From positions 39,189,375 through 39,249,374 of the forward strand of contig CAIIXF020000005.1 in assembly GCA_903813345.2 (NCBI GenBank): a DNA stretch of 60,000 nt, in the 5' to 3' direction. Positions within the stretch are counted from its first letter, which is position 1, and each line of letters begins with the position of its first letter. Below the pieces are notes generated by a model. It had not been told where the DNA came from, searched no databases, and saw only the letters and a program-made list of their open reading frames with translations. Shown one piece after another: positions 11,701-23,400 of the stretch. This DNA comes from Owenia fusiformis (lineage: Eukaryota; Annelida; Polychaeta; Sabellida; Oweniidae). The position numbers and the translations under genes were made by a program.

Positions 11701-14700
11701 TGAAATGGCATATGATGTAAAATTATTAAATTTAATTAATCATTAAATTCTTAAAACATGAGTTTAAATGGAAGATAAAACCAGGCGCCACATACATGAA
11801 TTTTAATCTGCGTTGTATTCCATATACAGGGAAGGCCAAAAAATGTTACCCTTTTATTGTAGTGTTCAATCAGACAGGGTAACATTTTTTTGGCCAGCTC
11901 TGTAGCATGTTAAGCCATGAACATCTGTACCACAATGGCAATTTGGAATAAAGATCTTTTTACTATTATAACAGGCGAGTGTTATTGTAAACAATCAATT
12001 GACCTATTTATAGTATAATTTGTAGCTATGAATGTACTGCTGTCAACATTTTAGTCTTGCATTGAATCCATATGACCCCCAAAATACACTTAAAACTTAC
12101 CAGGCTTACACTTGAATTCAAAGGCAGACTTACACTTGAATTCAAAGGCGGGCTTACACTTGAATTCAAAGGCAGACTTACCAGGCTTACACTTGATTTC
12201 ATAGGTACACTTACCAGGCTTACACTTGAACTCATACTCCTCCCACTTTGCATCAGGGTCATTTGGGTTGATGCTGTGAGTACCTTGGAAGATCACCTCA
12301 GTCCTCTCTTTTGTTATACTAAAAAACATATACTTAATTGCAGTTTTTGCTTTTCTGGGCTCAAGACATCATTCTAAATACCATCTGCATGTTTCTATAA
12401 ATTCAGTGATTAAAACTATACTGTAGAACAAGAAAATCAAAGAAACTGCCAAAATATATGAACTAGCCTTGTGACTTTAGATTACAAAAGAAGAGTATGC
12501 ATTATGAGACCTGACATTTGCAACATAACATGTCTCAGAAGACAAAATTACCTGCCAAATGCACCATATGTGTTGACAATCCTTAATGGATCAAAGGATG
12601 TATTCATGGCTTGTCTTGTAGACATCAAGTTCTGGACAACTGGGATGCTGAGATACGCAATGAGTAGTCCTAGACTTAAGTTAAATACTTTTCTGATGTA
12701 ACATCCTGCAATTGGAAAACCAGTACAGTAGTCTGAATGCCATTGGAGCCAAATTGTAAAATATTCTAAACAAGAAGTAACATCTTAAACTGAGCTAAGG
12801 GTTTTCATTAGCCACAGTCAAAAGGCGATTTTCCAAGGAAGTTTATACCAGAACAATGCATATAATACTTCTGTAAAAGTGCGATTAATGTGAGTTAAAA
12901 TGAAAAATTGCACCATCATTCAAACTCACCTATTGTAAGATTAGGGCCTGATTTTTGATTAACCTCTATTTGGATTTGCTTGACACGAATCTTGAGACCT
13001 GTCACTTTGTTAGAGAACAGGAATGCCAATGATTTGTCATCGAAACATGCAATTGCAGGTAGAATTGTTAACCAGTTCAGAAAGCTCAAATTACCACTTA
13101 TAATTATGAGCACCTGAAAGAAATTTAAACATATTTGGTAACTAAAAAACTGAGATTTGTAAAATTGGGAAAATGCATATTATGTATTCATCATCAGGAT
13201 ACAGTAAATGTTTAAGTATATGTACATATTTGAAAAATTATGTGTTTAATGGCCTATATCATCATTGGAAAACCCATGATACTTGTACGTTATAGTGAGG
13301 CAAACTTGGATCTCAAGGTTTCAAGGTCCTGTCATCTAGTGTCATGTCATATAGTGACACTACAAGTTTAGTTTGTAAATGTACAGTAAAAATGTGCAAG
13401 TGGAACACCTATGGTACCTCTAAAAAATGTTCCACTTGGGAGGTGTTCCACTTACAGAAGTGTTCCACTAGACATGTTTTACTATACCACAATATAATGT
13501 TCCACTTAAGGAGGTCCATTTTACATTAAGTCAACAGAACTATGAAAGAGTTCCCCTTACGGAGGTATTCCACTTATGAAGGTGATCCACTTACAGTTGC
13601 CTTTGAAACATGTTTAACTGTACCACCTCGTCAAACTAGTATTGATAAACTGTTAGAATATATCACTCACTTGGAACAATATTTGGATAACTCCGCCAGC
13701 GATTCTTAGTCGTCTAAATGGTAATAATATAAACCAAGGCGCAATCAGCTCAACAAAGTGATTGGTAAGGGTTTCAAATCTGTGAAAAATCACTGGACTT
13801 TGGTGCATAAAATAGGCCATCGGATTTGGCACACATTGGGTCTGAAAAAAAAAATTTCAATAATTATTATTAATTAAATGGAATACAAAGACTAGAGATG
13901 AGAGGAACTTTCGAAAAATTGTGACAATTGTACAATTTATTTTGCTAACTAGGTAAAATCCAACATTTTTAATTTTATGATATTTTTTTGATTTTTAAGG
14001 TTATTTGGAAATAATTTTGGAAAAGCCACCCACCCAGATGCATGCACAAGACGACAACAATATAGCACTTTTTCAAAGTGCGATAAAAATAAACAAACAA
14101 TACCTCATAATGGTAATCCATACATGTGAGATCTCTCCAACATTTGTCTCCTCGTATTTTTATGAGGCCCTGTAAAATAAATAAATATTTCCTACAGCAT
14201 ATACAGAGTTGGCCTAAAGAAAAATACAAGCAAATTCTAAATGGATGATCAGTGTATAATTGCATGTATTACAATAGTCAACATACTCTGTTGAGTTGTC
14301 CATATATTCTTTAACACATATTGGCAGCTTTATCTTTAGCATTTTAAAACATTATTATGATAGCAGTGATCCTACCAGGACTGACTCAACGGAGAGCTTG
14401 GTTGTCTCTTAAGTCAAAGGCTGGGGAGATCACTGGACAGAACAATAATTTACTCACAGATCCAATCATTCTACGGAACAACATCCACTTTAAGGCATAA
14501 AGCACAATACTCGAAGTTGGTGTTTGTCTAGGGAGCGACTCCAAATTGTAAAGGGAACAGAGAAATGTCGCAAGAAATAGAGTTTCTCTAGTTTGATTCT
14601 CCCATCCTACAAGGTCAAGGTCATTTTGTTATCAATTGCAGATGTTTAGGTCAAGGTCACTTATTGAGTTCAGAGACATTCTTGACTTAATTTTGAATGA

Positions 14701-17390
14701 GTACATTTGATTGCTGTAGGGAAAAGTTATCACCCTTGGCCAAGCAATCCTATGTAAATACTTCTTGTCCTTGACCTAGATCTACAACAAATGGCCTTGA
14801 CCTTTGATAATACATAATACACACTCACAGCACCAAGCATTATTCTGAAGATTAGCCATCTGTAGCCCCATATGGTGAACCGGGAAGTTGGTGTGTTACG
14901 GGGAAGTTGCCGGGTGGTGAATAAGGGACACATAAAAGCTGCAAGGAACCCAGTCTCTAGTATTTGTGATTCCCAACCTAATGTAGAAAATATAATCATT
15001 TTGAGTGGATATGTGGTTGTAATATTATTTATTGAAATAAAATGGATTTCAAATCTCCCAAACTGATTTTGGACACATGGATAGAATGACTTTTAATATG
15101 TCAACACCCTGAGTTAAAAGGCTGAAGTTTTAAGAATACCAAAAATGTAATTCGAAACCTTACATAAACATTGAATTAATGATTTAACTTACCAAATCCA
15201 TACCAGCGCTGTCCAATGTTGCATATTGAATGATAGACAATCCACATCATGAGCATTAATATGATATTGGCCGAACCTCGCCAGATTAAAACTGATGACA
15301 TCACAAGTCCTGAGACAGCTAATCCATCAAGAATCAGATCTAAATACTTCTCATAGTCAAAGAAGAATGCGATGGTCGGAGCAATTGTGAATGTATCTAT
15401 ATTTAAACCACCTGTATGTTCTTTGATTCTGTTGAGAAAGAGATCCCCTGGGAGAAGGCCATCCTTTCCAACAAGCTGTTTGTTCTGATGATATGCGACC
15501 AGAAATGCAACAACTGAAAAGAACATGCAATATTAATAGGATAGTTTCTAAATAGCAGAAAAATCAATGAAATCTAGTGCTGCCATCTTTTATTCAGCTT
15601 TTAACTTGGGCTAGAGCTCCATTCGCTTACATGCTAAAATCTTAGAAAAGTGGCTTAATTTCATGATTCACCAAAGTGTGTTAGTTGAATCTGAATAAAA
15701 CTTGAATGATATACCACATGATGACCCTGTTTATGTACATGTTGTGATTAAACATGCAAATGTTGATTGACATACAAATAATCCACGGTTTTAAAGACTT
15801 TTAGCATTGCATAGACTATGAACATTTGGCCCAAGTTTTTTTAAATTGTCATAGAAAATTATTCAAATTACATAACTGTGTAAATCAAAGCTATTATAGG
15901 AGAAAACATTTCACTGAATTCAAATATGCCATTTAAAAGAAGGTAATGTAAGTCATTAGAGGTCTAATATGCAAGTCTCTTAAAATCTCACGAAAAACGA
16001 GATTTAGCGAGATTTCAAAAGCTATATGGAAACTACACTATTCAGCAATAATGCACTGTTAAAAACAGGATGGGGCAAATATAATCCCAAAAAATCGGGA
16101 AGTTGTCTTTGACACAAATATAATCCCATAAGACTGAAAGTTGTTTTAGAAACCGATATACAACAGTAAGAATTAAGGGATGTGATTGGTGGAGTTATTT
16201 ACCCCCTGAAACTGAAATGTTACAGATATACTAAACATCAAATACAAGGAGTAGATCACCTTGAAAGAAAGGTTTGGTTAGTGATTAGCATGAACATGGT
16301 CTTAAAGCAGAAGCCCTCTAATGTCACTACCATCACTACAGATTCTGGTAGAGCTGGTAGAACATGTATGTTCCGATCCCTGATTGTGTTTGGAAAGGAT
16401 GAAATCTTGGAAAATCTGTTACAACTTGTAGACGTATTTACAGAAAAAAGATACGATGAATTTGTTCCTTTGGAATTGGGGATGCCGTAGACTGTATCAT
16501 AGATGAGCATTCAGCATGATGACCCCTTTTTGTAAAGTGATACGTGTGTAATTATGCAGAAGTGTCACTGTGTCATAATACATGTACATGTATGATAGGA
16601 TTGCAAAAGAATAGAATCTAGAGTCCATTTCACTGCTTCATTTCGTCAGTAGAACGGCAAAAATAAGAAATTGGGAGACCATTGTGCAATAATATATGGA
16701 AAAGTATATTCATAATGTACATGAATGACATTTGTATATTTCAGATTTTTTAGTTTTTTGTGCAATAAGCCCGTGCCGTCTTGTAATTTGAAAGATTTCA
16801 GCCATGTTAATCTTATTGAAAATAACATGGCAGAGAAACATCCAAATATAAGAGGCCACACACTTTATAAGCCAAACTAGAAGCAATCCAAGATATACAA
16901 ATGTCATTCATGTACATTATGAATATACTTTTCCATATATTATTGCACAATGGTCTCCCAATTTCTTATATTTGCCGTTCTACTGACGAAATGAAGCAGT
17001 GAAATGGACTCTAGCTATACATGTAGGCCTGAATTGTAAGTGTACATCAATCAATGGCCATGGGCTTTCAATCATAAGATGAAATATCTGGATTAATTTT
17101 ATCACACATTCAATTACACAGCATAACGACTATCCAAATCAGGCATAATATCAAAATTTGTCAAAAGTGAAAGCGAAACTGAAAGTGAAAAACTTACAAT
17201 AAATAAATCCCAGTGACCTTAGGAAGACAATGCGTGTAAGCCAGTATGTACCAGGCTCTAAATATAGTCCACGGTGCTGCTTGATATCTTCTTTCATCTC
17301 ATTTTTGACATTTTGAACCTCCTCTCTGTGTTCTTCACGTACATGTCGCCTTCTAAGCGAAGGAGGCTGTTGATCGTTTTTCGTGGCCAT
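8785..17390 (-). CDS. LMF1: Lipase maturation factor 1 (complete, 11 exons)
   Basis: LMF1 is a polytopic ER membrane protein needed for folding and dimer assembly of lipoprotein, hepatic and endothelial lipases in vertebrates. Coding exons in transcript order: 17390-17198, 15513-15193, 14977-14829, 14169-14104, 13841-13671, 13113-12930, 12687-12552, 12318-12215, 11693-11614, 11461-11349, 8962-8785. All introns are GT-AG and the total is 1695 nt, or 564 residues plus stop; I recall human LMF1 as about 567. Family hallmarks are clear: TYWLTRIVFLRSLGF near the N-terminus, GWESQILETGFLAAF, GDKCWRDLTCMDYHYE, ISGNLSFLNWLTILPAIACFDD, WEEYEFKCKPG, RRPCLISPYHYRLDWLMWF and the C-terminal KRKHIGNYLPPLSL block. 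The start lies in a strong context (G at -3, G at +4). Similarity is closer to LMF1 than LMF2. The exon 7 acceptor was chosen because it keeps the frame. The ends of exons 8 and 10 are tandemly duplicated (see separate entries). A possible polyadenylation signal (minus-strand AATAAA) is at 8285-8290. Confidence 0.95.
9631..9800. repeat. Dispersed repeat, copy A (LMF1 intron 10)
   Basis: About 170 bp starting GATGCGAGTAGAAAT and ending TGACTTCTAGCTCGGG. It is closely matched, same orientation, at 19527-19698 inside SSR4 intron 1. Family unknown. Confidence 0.75.
10141..11390 (-). repeat. 56-bp minisatellite, about 22 copies, derived from the LMF1 exon 10/intron 10 junction
   Basis: Period is 56 bp (first unit ATGCTATAAG at 10149, last at 11380) with few differences between units. 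Read on the minus strand, each unit contains the last codons of LMF1 exon 10 (coding AYNPFEGREPPK) followed by the GTATGT donor. The exon itself ends inside the unit nearest its body, at 11349, so the whole array is intron 10 sequence made of exon-end copies. Read-through past the first donor meets a TAG within the same unit. Confidence 0.93.
11827..11902. mobile_element. Short Tc1/mariner-like MITE in LMF1 intron 9-8 interval
   Basis: 76 bp with inverted ends CAGGGAAGGCCAAAAAA and CAGAGCTGGCCAAAAAAA, flanked by TA on both sides, the expected Tc1/mariner target. Lies between LMF1 exons 9 and 8. Confidence 0.7.
12091..12230 (-). repeat. In-frame tandem duplications of the LMF1 exon 8 end with its splice donor
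   Basis: Reading the minus strand, the exon end encoding EFKCKPG plus its GTAAGT donor is repeated. Three copies keep a CCTG/GTAAGT donor, giving exon ends at 12215, 12182 and 12101, spaced 33 and 81 nt. Two further copies have lost the CCTGG context. The reading frame stays open through all copies. The 12215 site gives the family-like junction (KCKPG then DVFRRPC) and is taken as ancestral. Later donors would add 11 or 38 residues. Confidence 0.85.
13385..13605. repeat. Imperfect GTTCCACTT-type short tandem repeats
   Basis: TTCCACTT followed by variants of ACGGAGGT recurs seven or eight times at irregular 18-30-bp spacing in the LMF1 intron between exons 5 and 6. Non-coding. Confidence 0.55.
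15541..16030. mobile_element. TIR element family T, copy 1 (LMF1 intron 1)
   Basis: Bounded by TAGTTTCTAAATAGC and its degenerate inverse. Internal segments (AAAATCTC, CTCGTTTTTC, CCTCTAATGACTTAC) match, in inverse orientation, the element at 47266-47752. About 490 bp in both places; non-coding. Confidence 0.65.
16618..17014. mobile_element. Palindromic MITE, copy 2 (LMF1 intron 1)
   Basis: 397 bp, starting CTAGAGTCCATTTCACTG and ending with its inverse. Very close to copy 1 at 3702-4095 along the whole length, implying recent activity. Confidence 0.8.
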
Positions 17391-17459
17391 TGCTTCCTGT
17401 CACGTGACTTATTGAGTTCTCCTAACTTCTCGTTGCTCATTCTTTCAACGAGATCAATC
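17391..17459. promoter_or_regulatory. 69-bp bidirectional promoter core between LMF1 and SSR4
   Basis: The two start codons diverge with only 69 bp between them, so transcription of both genes must start in or near this stretch, or inside the partner. It holds a perfect 10-bp palindrome GTCACGTGAC at 17399-17408. This equals the CLEAR consensus bound by TFEB/TFE3/MITF factors and contains a CACGTG E-box. An ETS-like CTTCCTG lies just beside it at 17393-17399. No TATA box is evident. Head-to-head arrangement and motif are seen directly; co-regulation of the two ER genes is inference. Confidence 0.75.
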
Positions 17460-20400
17460 ATGGAGTCACCCGGAAAAATATTTGCTCTTGTTTTGGTGGT
17501 TGTTTTGCCAGTTTTGATCGCAGGTAAGTAATTATTTGTTCTAAATTGTAGTCAAATAATTATTAAGGACTACGTTTGTAATATACATCAAGTTAGTTTG
17601 TGTAGATAATGCACTTTACCTCACGAATCGTTCTGTATCTTCTGAAAACGTACACGTGTCAACATTGATAACCGATTCAGTGATGATAAGTGTACTAACG
17701 ACTATTCCATATGTTAAATACATAAGGTAACACCATCAACCAAGTATTGTTCCATTTCTAAATTACGTTGATTGGTTGGTTAGATCCGTTTTTGCGGTGA
17801 TATCATGTCACCACAATAAATGAAGATGAGCTTTAGAAAATATCTCAGTCAAAATATTCCAGTTTCAATTTCCCAAATCAAACTGCGATTGACTGGAAAT
17901 CTGTCCCAGTCTATTTCAGCTTCTGTTTTCATGTATCGCCCATTTCACTGTTTTATTGTGTCAGTAAAACTTTAAAAGAAATCAAAAGATCATTATGCAA
18001 TAATATAAGGAAAAATATTACCATATTCACTGCCTGTGGCCATAGAATATGAATAAGACACTCTTTGTTGTTTTGAATATGCCTTTAAATTGCCCAGCCG
18101 TCTTATTTTTATTGATGAAAACATAATAAACTCACCTTCGTTGATCTTTACACGCAGTCCTAGTTCATACATTCGTCTACTTCGCAGGATATTTACTCAC
18201 AAAAATTAAAACTGAAAGAAATATTTTATAACAAGCGCGGCCATCTTGTCTTTTTGCGATAGCGGAAATAAGCCATGCTTTCAAAATGGAGAACGGGACG
18301 ACGTCTATTTTAAATGAAAACGTTTAATATCTCATCAACAAGACAAACCGTTATCATTTCAATTCTTGAAATATTAACAGGACGGTTTTAGAATATTACT
18401 TAAATTTATTGAACGGCGGCTAAAGATTTTACAATAGTTCACGATGTTCCAGATGGAATTACGTCTCTAGCCAATTCTTGGCTAGAGACTTGAGTAAGAA
18501 AAATATATTCCTATTGTACATAAATGACACGTTTATCTTGGATTGCTTCTAGTTCGACTAATAAAGTGTGTGGCCTCTTATATTTTGATGCTTCTCTGCC
18601 ATAGTATTTTCAAAAAGATTACATGGCTGAAATTCTTAAAATAGCAAGATGGCCACTATGTTGTGGCCTTCGTCCAAAGATAAATCCCTGCATGTTTTTT
18701 ACTGCTGTATAAGGGTCATGTCGTAATCATAAAATTTGAAAAATGTTTGCCAATTTTTCACATCACAATTTGAATTGAGGGTTTTGGTCTTATTACCTCA
18801 CCAAAAATTCCAAAATACAAATGCAGTGATCAATGTATTTGTTCACATCTTCTGGATCTCTAACTTAGATACAGCCAGTTACTTATGTCAGACGTTAACA
18901 ACATTTCGTCCAGTTTTCGAATATCGCCATTTTTCTTGGAGCTGTTTGTTTTAACTTAAGACGAAATCCTGACAAAATCATGCAATATCTCATCAAGGAG
19001 CCTAGTCAGTTCCATTTAAATTCATGAAATATTAACATGATTGTTTTTCGAATATTACTTAAATTTATTGAACCCCGACTACAATACTGTAGTTCATGGT
19101 GTTCCAGATGGAATTACTTCTAGCCAAGTATTGCCTAGAGACTCTAGTAAGCACAGGCTTATTTCACAAAAAACTAAATAATCAGAAATATGCAAATGTC
19201 ATTCATATACAATATGAGTATACTTTTATTCATAATGGATTCTTTGAACTGGTTGTATGCAGGCCTCCTAGACTTCCAACAACGCGAACATCAGTTCTGA
19301 TACCGCGAACTACGTTCCTTGCACTCGAACCACGAATCTCAAATCGCGAACGTGAAATCTTATGTCGCGCACCACTATTTCCTTGTTTCCGAACATATTT
19401 CTTGTACCTCGCACAGAGATCCGTTACCGCGAACAATTTGTACATAATACATCCGGGTGTTTGGGATTCCAAGTTACATGTATATACCAATATGCAACGA
19501 AGTGAAACAAGGAAACGAAATAGACAAGATGCGAGTAGAAATGATCTTGATTTACGTCATTAAATATTCAAAATTCAGTCAAAGTGATGTCATATTTGAA
19601 ATCTACATGTAAAAATACATCCAAAAATATGGTTTCGAAAATTGTTTATCAACTTTGAAAATTTAATATTTTTTGAAAATGTGACTTCTAGCTCGGGTTG
19701 CACCGATGATCATGATCTACCGTTTTTGTATAGTTAATCTTTTTTCTTACACTGGCTTTAGGTGCCATGTTAGTTAACAGGAAATGACAAAACAAGAAGT
19801 GACAAAACCATGCTGGATTTCAAACATTTTTTGAACCAAGATATCAGAGTTCTGCTTTGACCTCCAGTCAGTTTAACTAGTTCCACATACCATTTACATG
19901 ACCATGATCACAATGACCATGGTCTGATTGACCCTAGACATGATGAAATTAATTTTTCAGCCCTCTGAAATTTGTGACTGAAAAATAGATAAAAGTAGGA
20001 GCATAGGAAAGGTCACTGAACAGAATCTCTTGCATTTTTCAGAAAATGTGCCTAATATATTGCTCTCAATGATACAATCTTGGGAAATTTGATATCATTC
20101 GTTAAAAAAGAAAAAAATGAAAAAAATTGAATTGAAAAGCGATATTTTTTCCTTTTTATGACCGCCATTTTTTCAGACAAGTTTCGAAAATTTTAAAGAT
20201 TGTATCATTTAGAGCAATATATTGGGCACATTTTCTGAAAAATTCAAAAGATCCCGTTCATTGACCTTTCCTATGCTCCTACTTAAAGTTATTTACCTTG
20301 ACTTTTTCAGCCAGGGCTGAAAAAGTTATTTCATCATGTCTAGGGTCATTCTGACCATGGTCAGTGTGATCCTGGTCACGCTGCATCATGCGACCTTAAA

Positions 20401-23400
20401 CTACAAGGTTTAGTTTTATACAGTACACCTACATTGTAGTAATCAGTTATGGCTGTATTCTGTGTAGATGCACTGGCCCGCCCCTCCCTCTGAGATGGGC
20501 CCAGAAAAAAAGTGTCCGACATTTCAGCGCTCCACGTGTCTTGGGTCAGATATCGTCTTGGTTGCTGAAGTCAGGAATTTTTGGGGAACATGAGGCAAAA
20601 CAATAATTTAGATCCAATGGTAAATGTAAGGAAATCTGTCAATCATCGCGAACTTTCATGTTCCATCTTATGAAGGGATTATATTTCACATTTTCTGTGA
20701 TTTTTCAGAGTGTTCGAAAAGAATGTTGAGAGTAGGGCAAAATGGCCCATGGGTGGGGCAGAACAGCCCACAATGAAAGCTTCGGTTTTAAAACCAAGAT
20801 TAATTAACTACAGGACTCGTTAACACACATTTATCTCAGACGGTCAAAGATTAGACAGATAAAGTATTCTTAGCCCTTACCCTAAAATTACGATTTAGTA
20901 GTCATTTGATATGTTTTGAAACAAAAACCAAGTGTTAAAATCTTTATCAGGATGATAGATTGTTATTTTCCTGTATGTAAACAGTTAATCCCACAAGCCG
21001 TAATGGGGGGGGGGGGCAACATTTAAGTTAAGTTTTCATGGCAAAGGGTAGCATCTTCAAATTATCAGTAACTGGAGCTAGGGCCCTACAGATATAGCAC
21101 ATCAAGCAGGCAGTATTCTATAAAATCAGGAATATTGTACATAGGGTAACTCATTTCTTTATTATGATGCAATCATCGGCTCAAATGGACAAAATTGGAA
21201 AAAGCTGTCACTAATTTGGCCATACGTGTTTTTACTCAAAAGTCAGGTTTTTGTTTTTTTTGTTATTACCCAGCCCTTTCACTGAAAAAGTCAATGCGCG
21301 TGATTGCAAGGTAGTCCCAATATTTTGTGTTTCCTAGAGCTTGAAAATACTGTTATCGTCAATGAGTGGATATTCATTCACATGCATGAAAACTGGGAAA
21401 ATATTTCTTCCGAATTCCATATGAAAACACCTCCTTGGAATTTTACTTATGCGTAATAATACGAACAAAATTACGGACTTTTTTTATCAGATGCGTGGTT
21501 CTCGGTAATGGATCTCTGTGTGCGGTACAAGAAATATGTTCGGAAACAAGGAAATGGTGGTGCGCGACATAAGATTTCACGTTCGCGATATGAGATTCGT
21601 CGTTCGAGTGCAAGGAACGTAGTTCGCGGTATCAGAACTGATGTTCGCGTTGTTGGAAGTCTAGGAGGCCTGGTATGGGCATAAATTCAGTTTGTTGTGG
21701 GTTACATATCAATCCAAAGATCAATGATCTCAAGCTCATTTTCGCTGTAATTCATTGGTAATGTAAACCTCTACATGTGCTTCCTCACATATGTACATAA
21801 AATGGACAAAATGTGTGCAGGTGATCATAGGATTATTTTTGATTATTTTAGGAAATTCAACATATATGGAATATTTTAATGAGAATGTTTACAAATAAAT
21901 TGCTAAACATTACTTACTGTAAACTATTGAATGTTAGACCTTATAACTGCTACACTTCTAAGGTTTTAGATCTTTTGAAAAGTGCAATGTCACCCTTGTG
22001 TAATTTTCGCTATGAATCTTATATTTTTTCTGAAAGAAGAATTGAGATTCTGATCAATTATAAAACTTTAAGTTATTGAAGAGTTGGGATTAAGAAAGGT
22101 TTCCATTTTATTGATAGAGAGTGATTCTCATTTTATGATTTTTTCCAGAAATGATTTAAAAACAAATGATTTTCCTGAAATAGTTGGTCCTTTAACTCAG
22201 TGGTAGAGCAATCGCCTTGTAAGCGAGGGGTCGTGGGTTCGATCATCACTGGGGTTGACGGACTTTTTCACATCAGCCCTTAGCACAGGATTTCATTCCG
22301 TGTTTTCATTAACTGATGTTTTGATGTTTTTAGAACACATGCTGACATAGAATGATGAATAGTGTAAATTTAAATCTGTTGTAGACCCATGGCTAGCATT
22401 TGTTGTACCTATAAGCAAATTCCTGGACTTCATGTCCATGGCATTTACTGAAGACAAACTCTTTTATTAATCATTATGTTTGTTACTTCCAGGTGACACA
22501 TGTCTGGCACCAGATGTGAAATCCAACATTTACACAACCACAGAGACGGCAATGTCCAGTCAGACAGTGTTCATTGTAGAGTTCTCATTAGCATGTAAAA
22601 ATAAACTCAAGGTATGTAGCTCAAACAAATTTGAAATTGCAATCGATTCAGCTATTTTAATTACCAAAGCTAACTACTGCTTGAATAAACCTGCATTAGT
22701 TTGACATAATCAGTCTAATAATCCAGTTTATATCTCTTCTTTCATCTAGTACTTGACAGTAAATCAAGGACGTGTTGTTTATTTTTCAGAATGTCAACGT
22801 TTATGCTGATCTCAATGGTAAGACTGTACCTGCCAGTCGCTCAGGAGATAAATATCAGGTGAGTTATTACTAATCAAATCAATTGTAAACAACACAACAA
22901 AATGGACTTCTAACCCACTCCCTTACACAATTACATTTTCAAAATTGAACAATCAACAAAATTGACTTCTAACCCTATCCCTTTACACAATTACATTTCA
23001 AAATTGAACAATCAACAAAATTGACTTCTAACCCTATCTCTTTACACAATTACATTTCAAAATTGAACAATCAATGGACCACTACACACATATGGAAAAT
23101 GCATTTCTATTTTTAAGACATAGGCCTAAAGTTAGTACAATGGACCCAAGGAGGATTGGCTCCCAGAGTGCACCACCGATATTCTGTCCCATATATGGGT
23201 ATGTCGTAATACAAAATTCGAATTCAAACAGCCGCCATTTTGTTCACTTCAACATTTAAATCGTGAATTTTGGTCTTATTTCCAAACGAAAAATTCCAAA
23301 ACTCACAAGAAATGATCGAGATATTGGTTCGAATCTTTTGAACTGTTTATTTTGAATTTAAATTCGGTTTTAATTTCAGAAAATAACGACATTTCGACGT

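Larger units (their letters stand above)
19261..21671. mobile_element. 2.4-kb foldback element with about 175-bp terminal inverted repeats
   Basis: The left end (AGGCCTCCTAGACTTCC, 19261 to about 19436) is the reverse complement of about 21498-21671. The arms contain repeated CGCGAAC motifs at intervals, possible transposase-binding sites. The interior has no transposase frame; it holds a copy of the 9631 repeat and another palindrome. Lies in SSR4 intron 1. Confidence 0.8.

Noticed and set aside
12072-12377. Plus-strand frame of LTLEFKG-type repeats
   Set aside because: Antisense shadow of the duplicated LMF1 exon 8 end.
22186-22257. Functional tRNA-Thr (TGT) gene
   Set aside because: The A and B boxes and anticodon loop are present, but the acceptor and T stems do not pair well and a SINE body follows.
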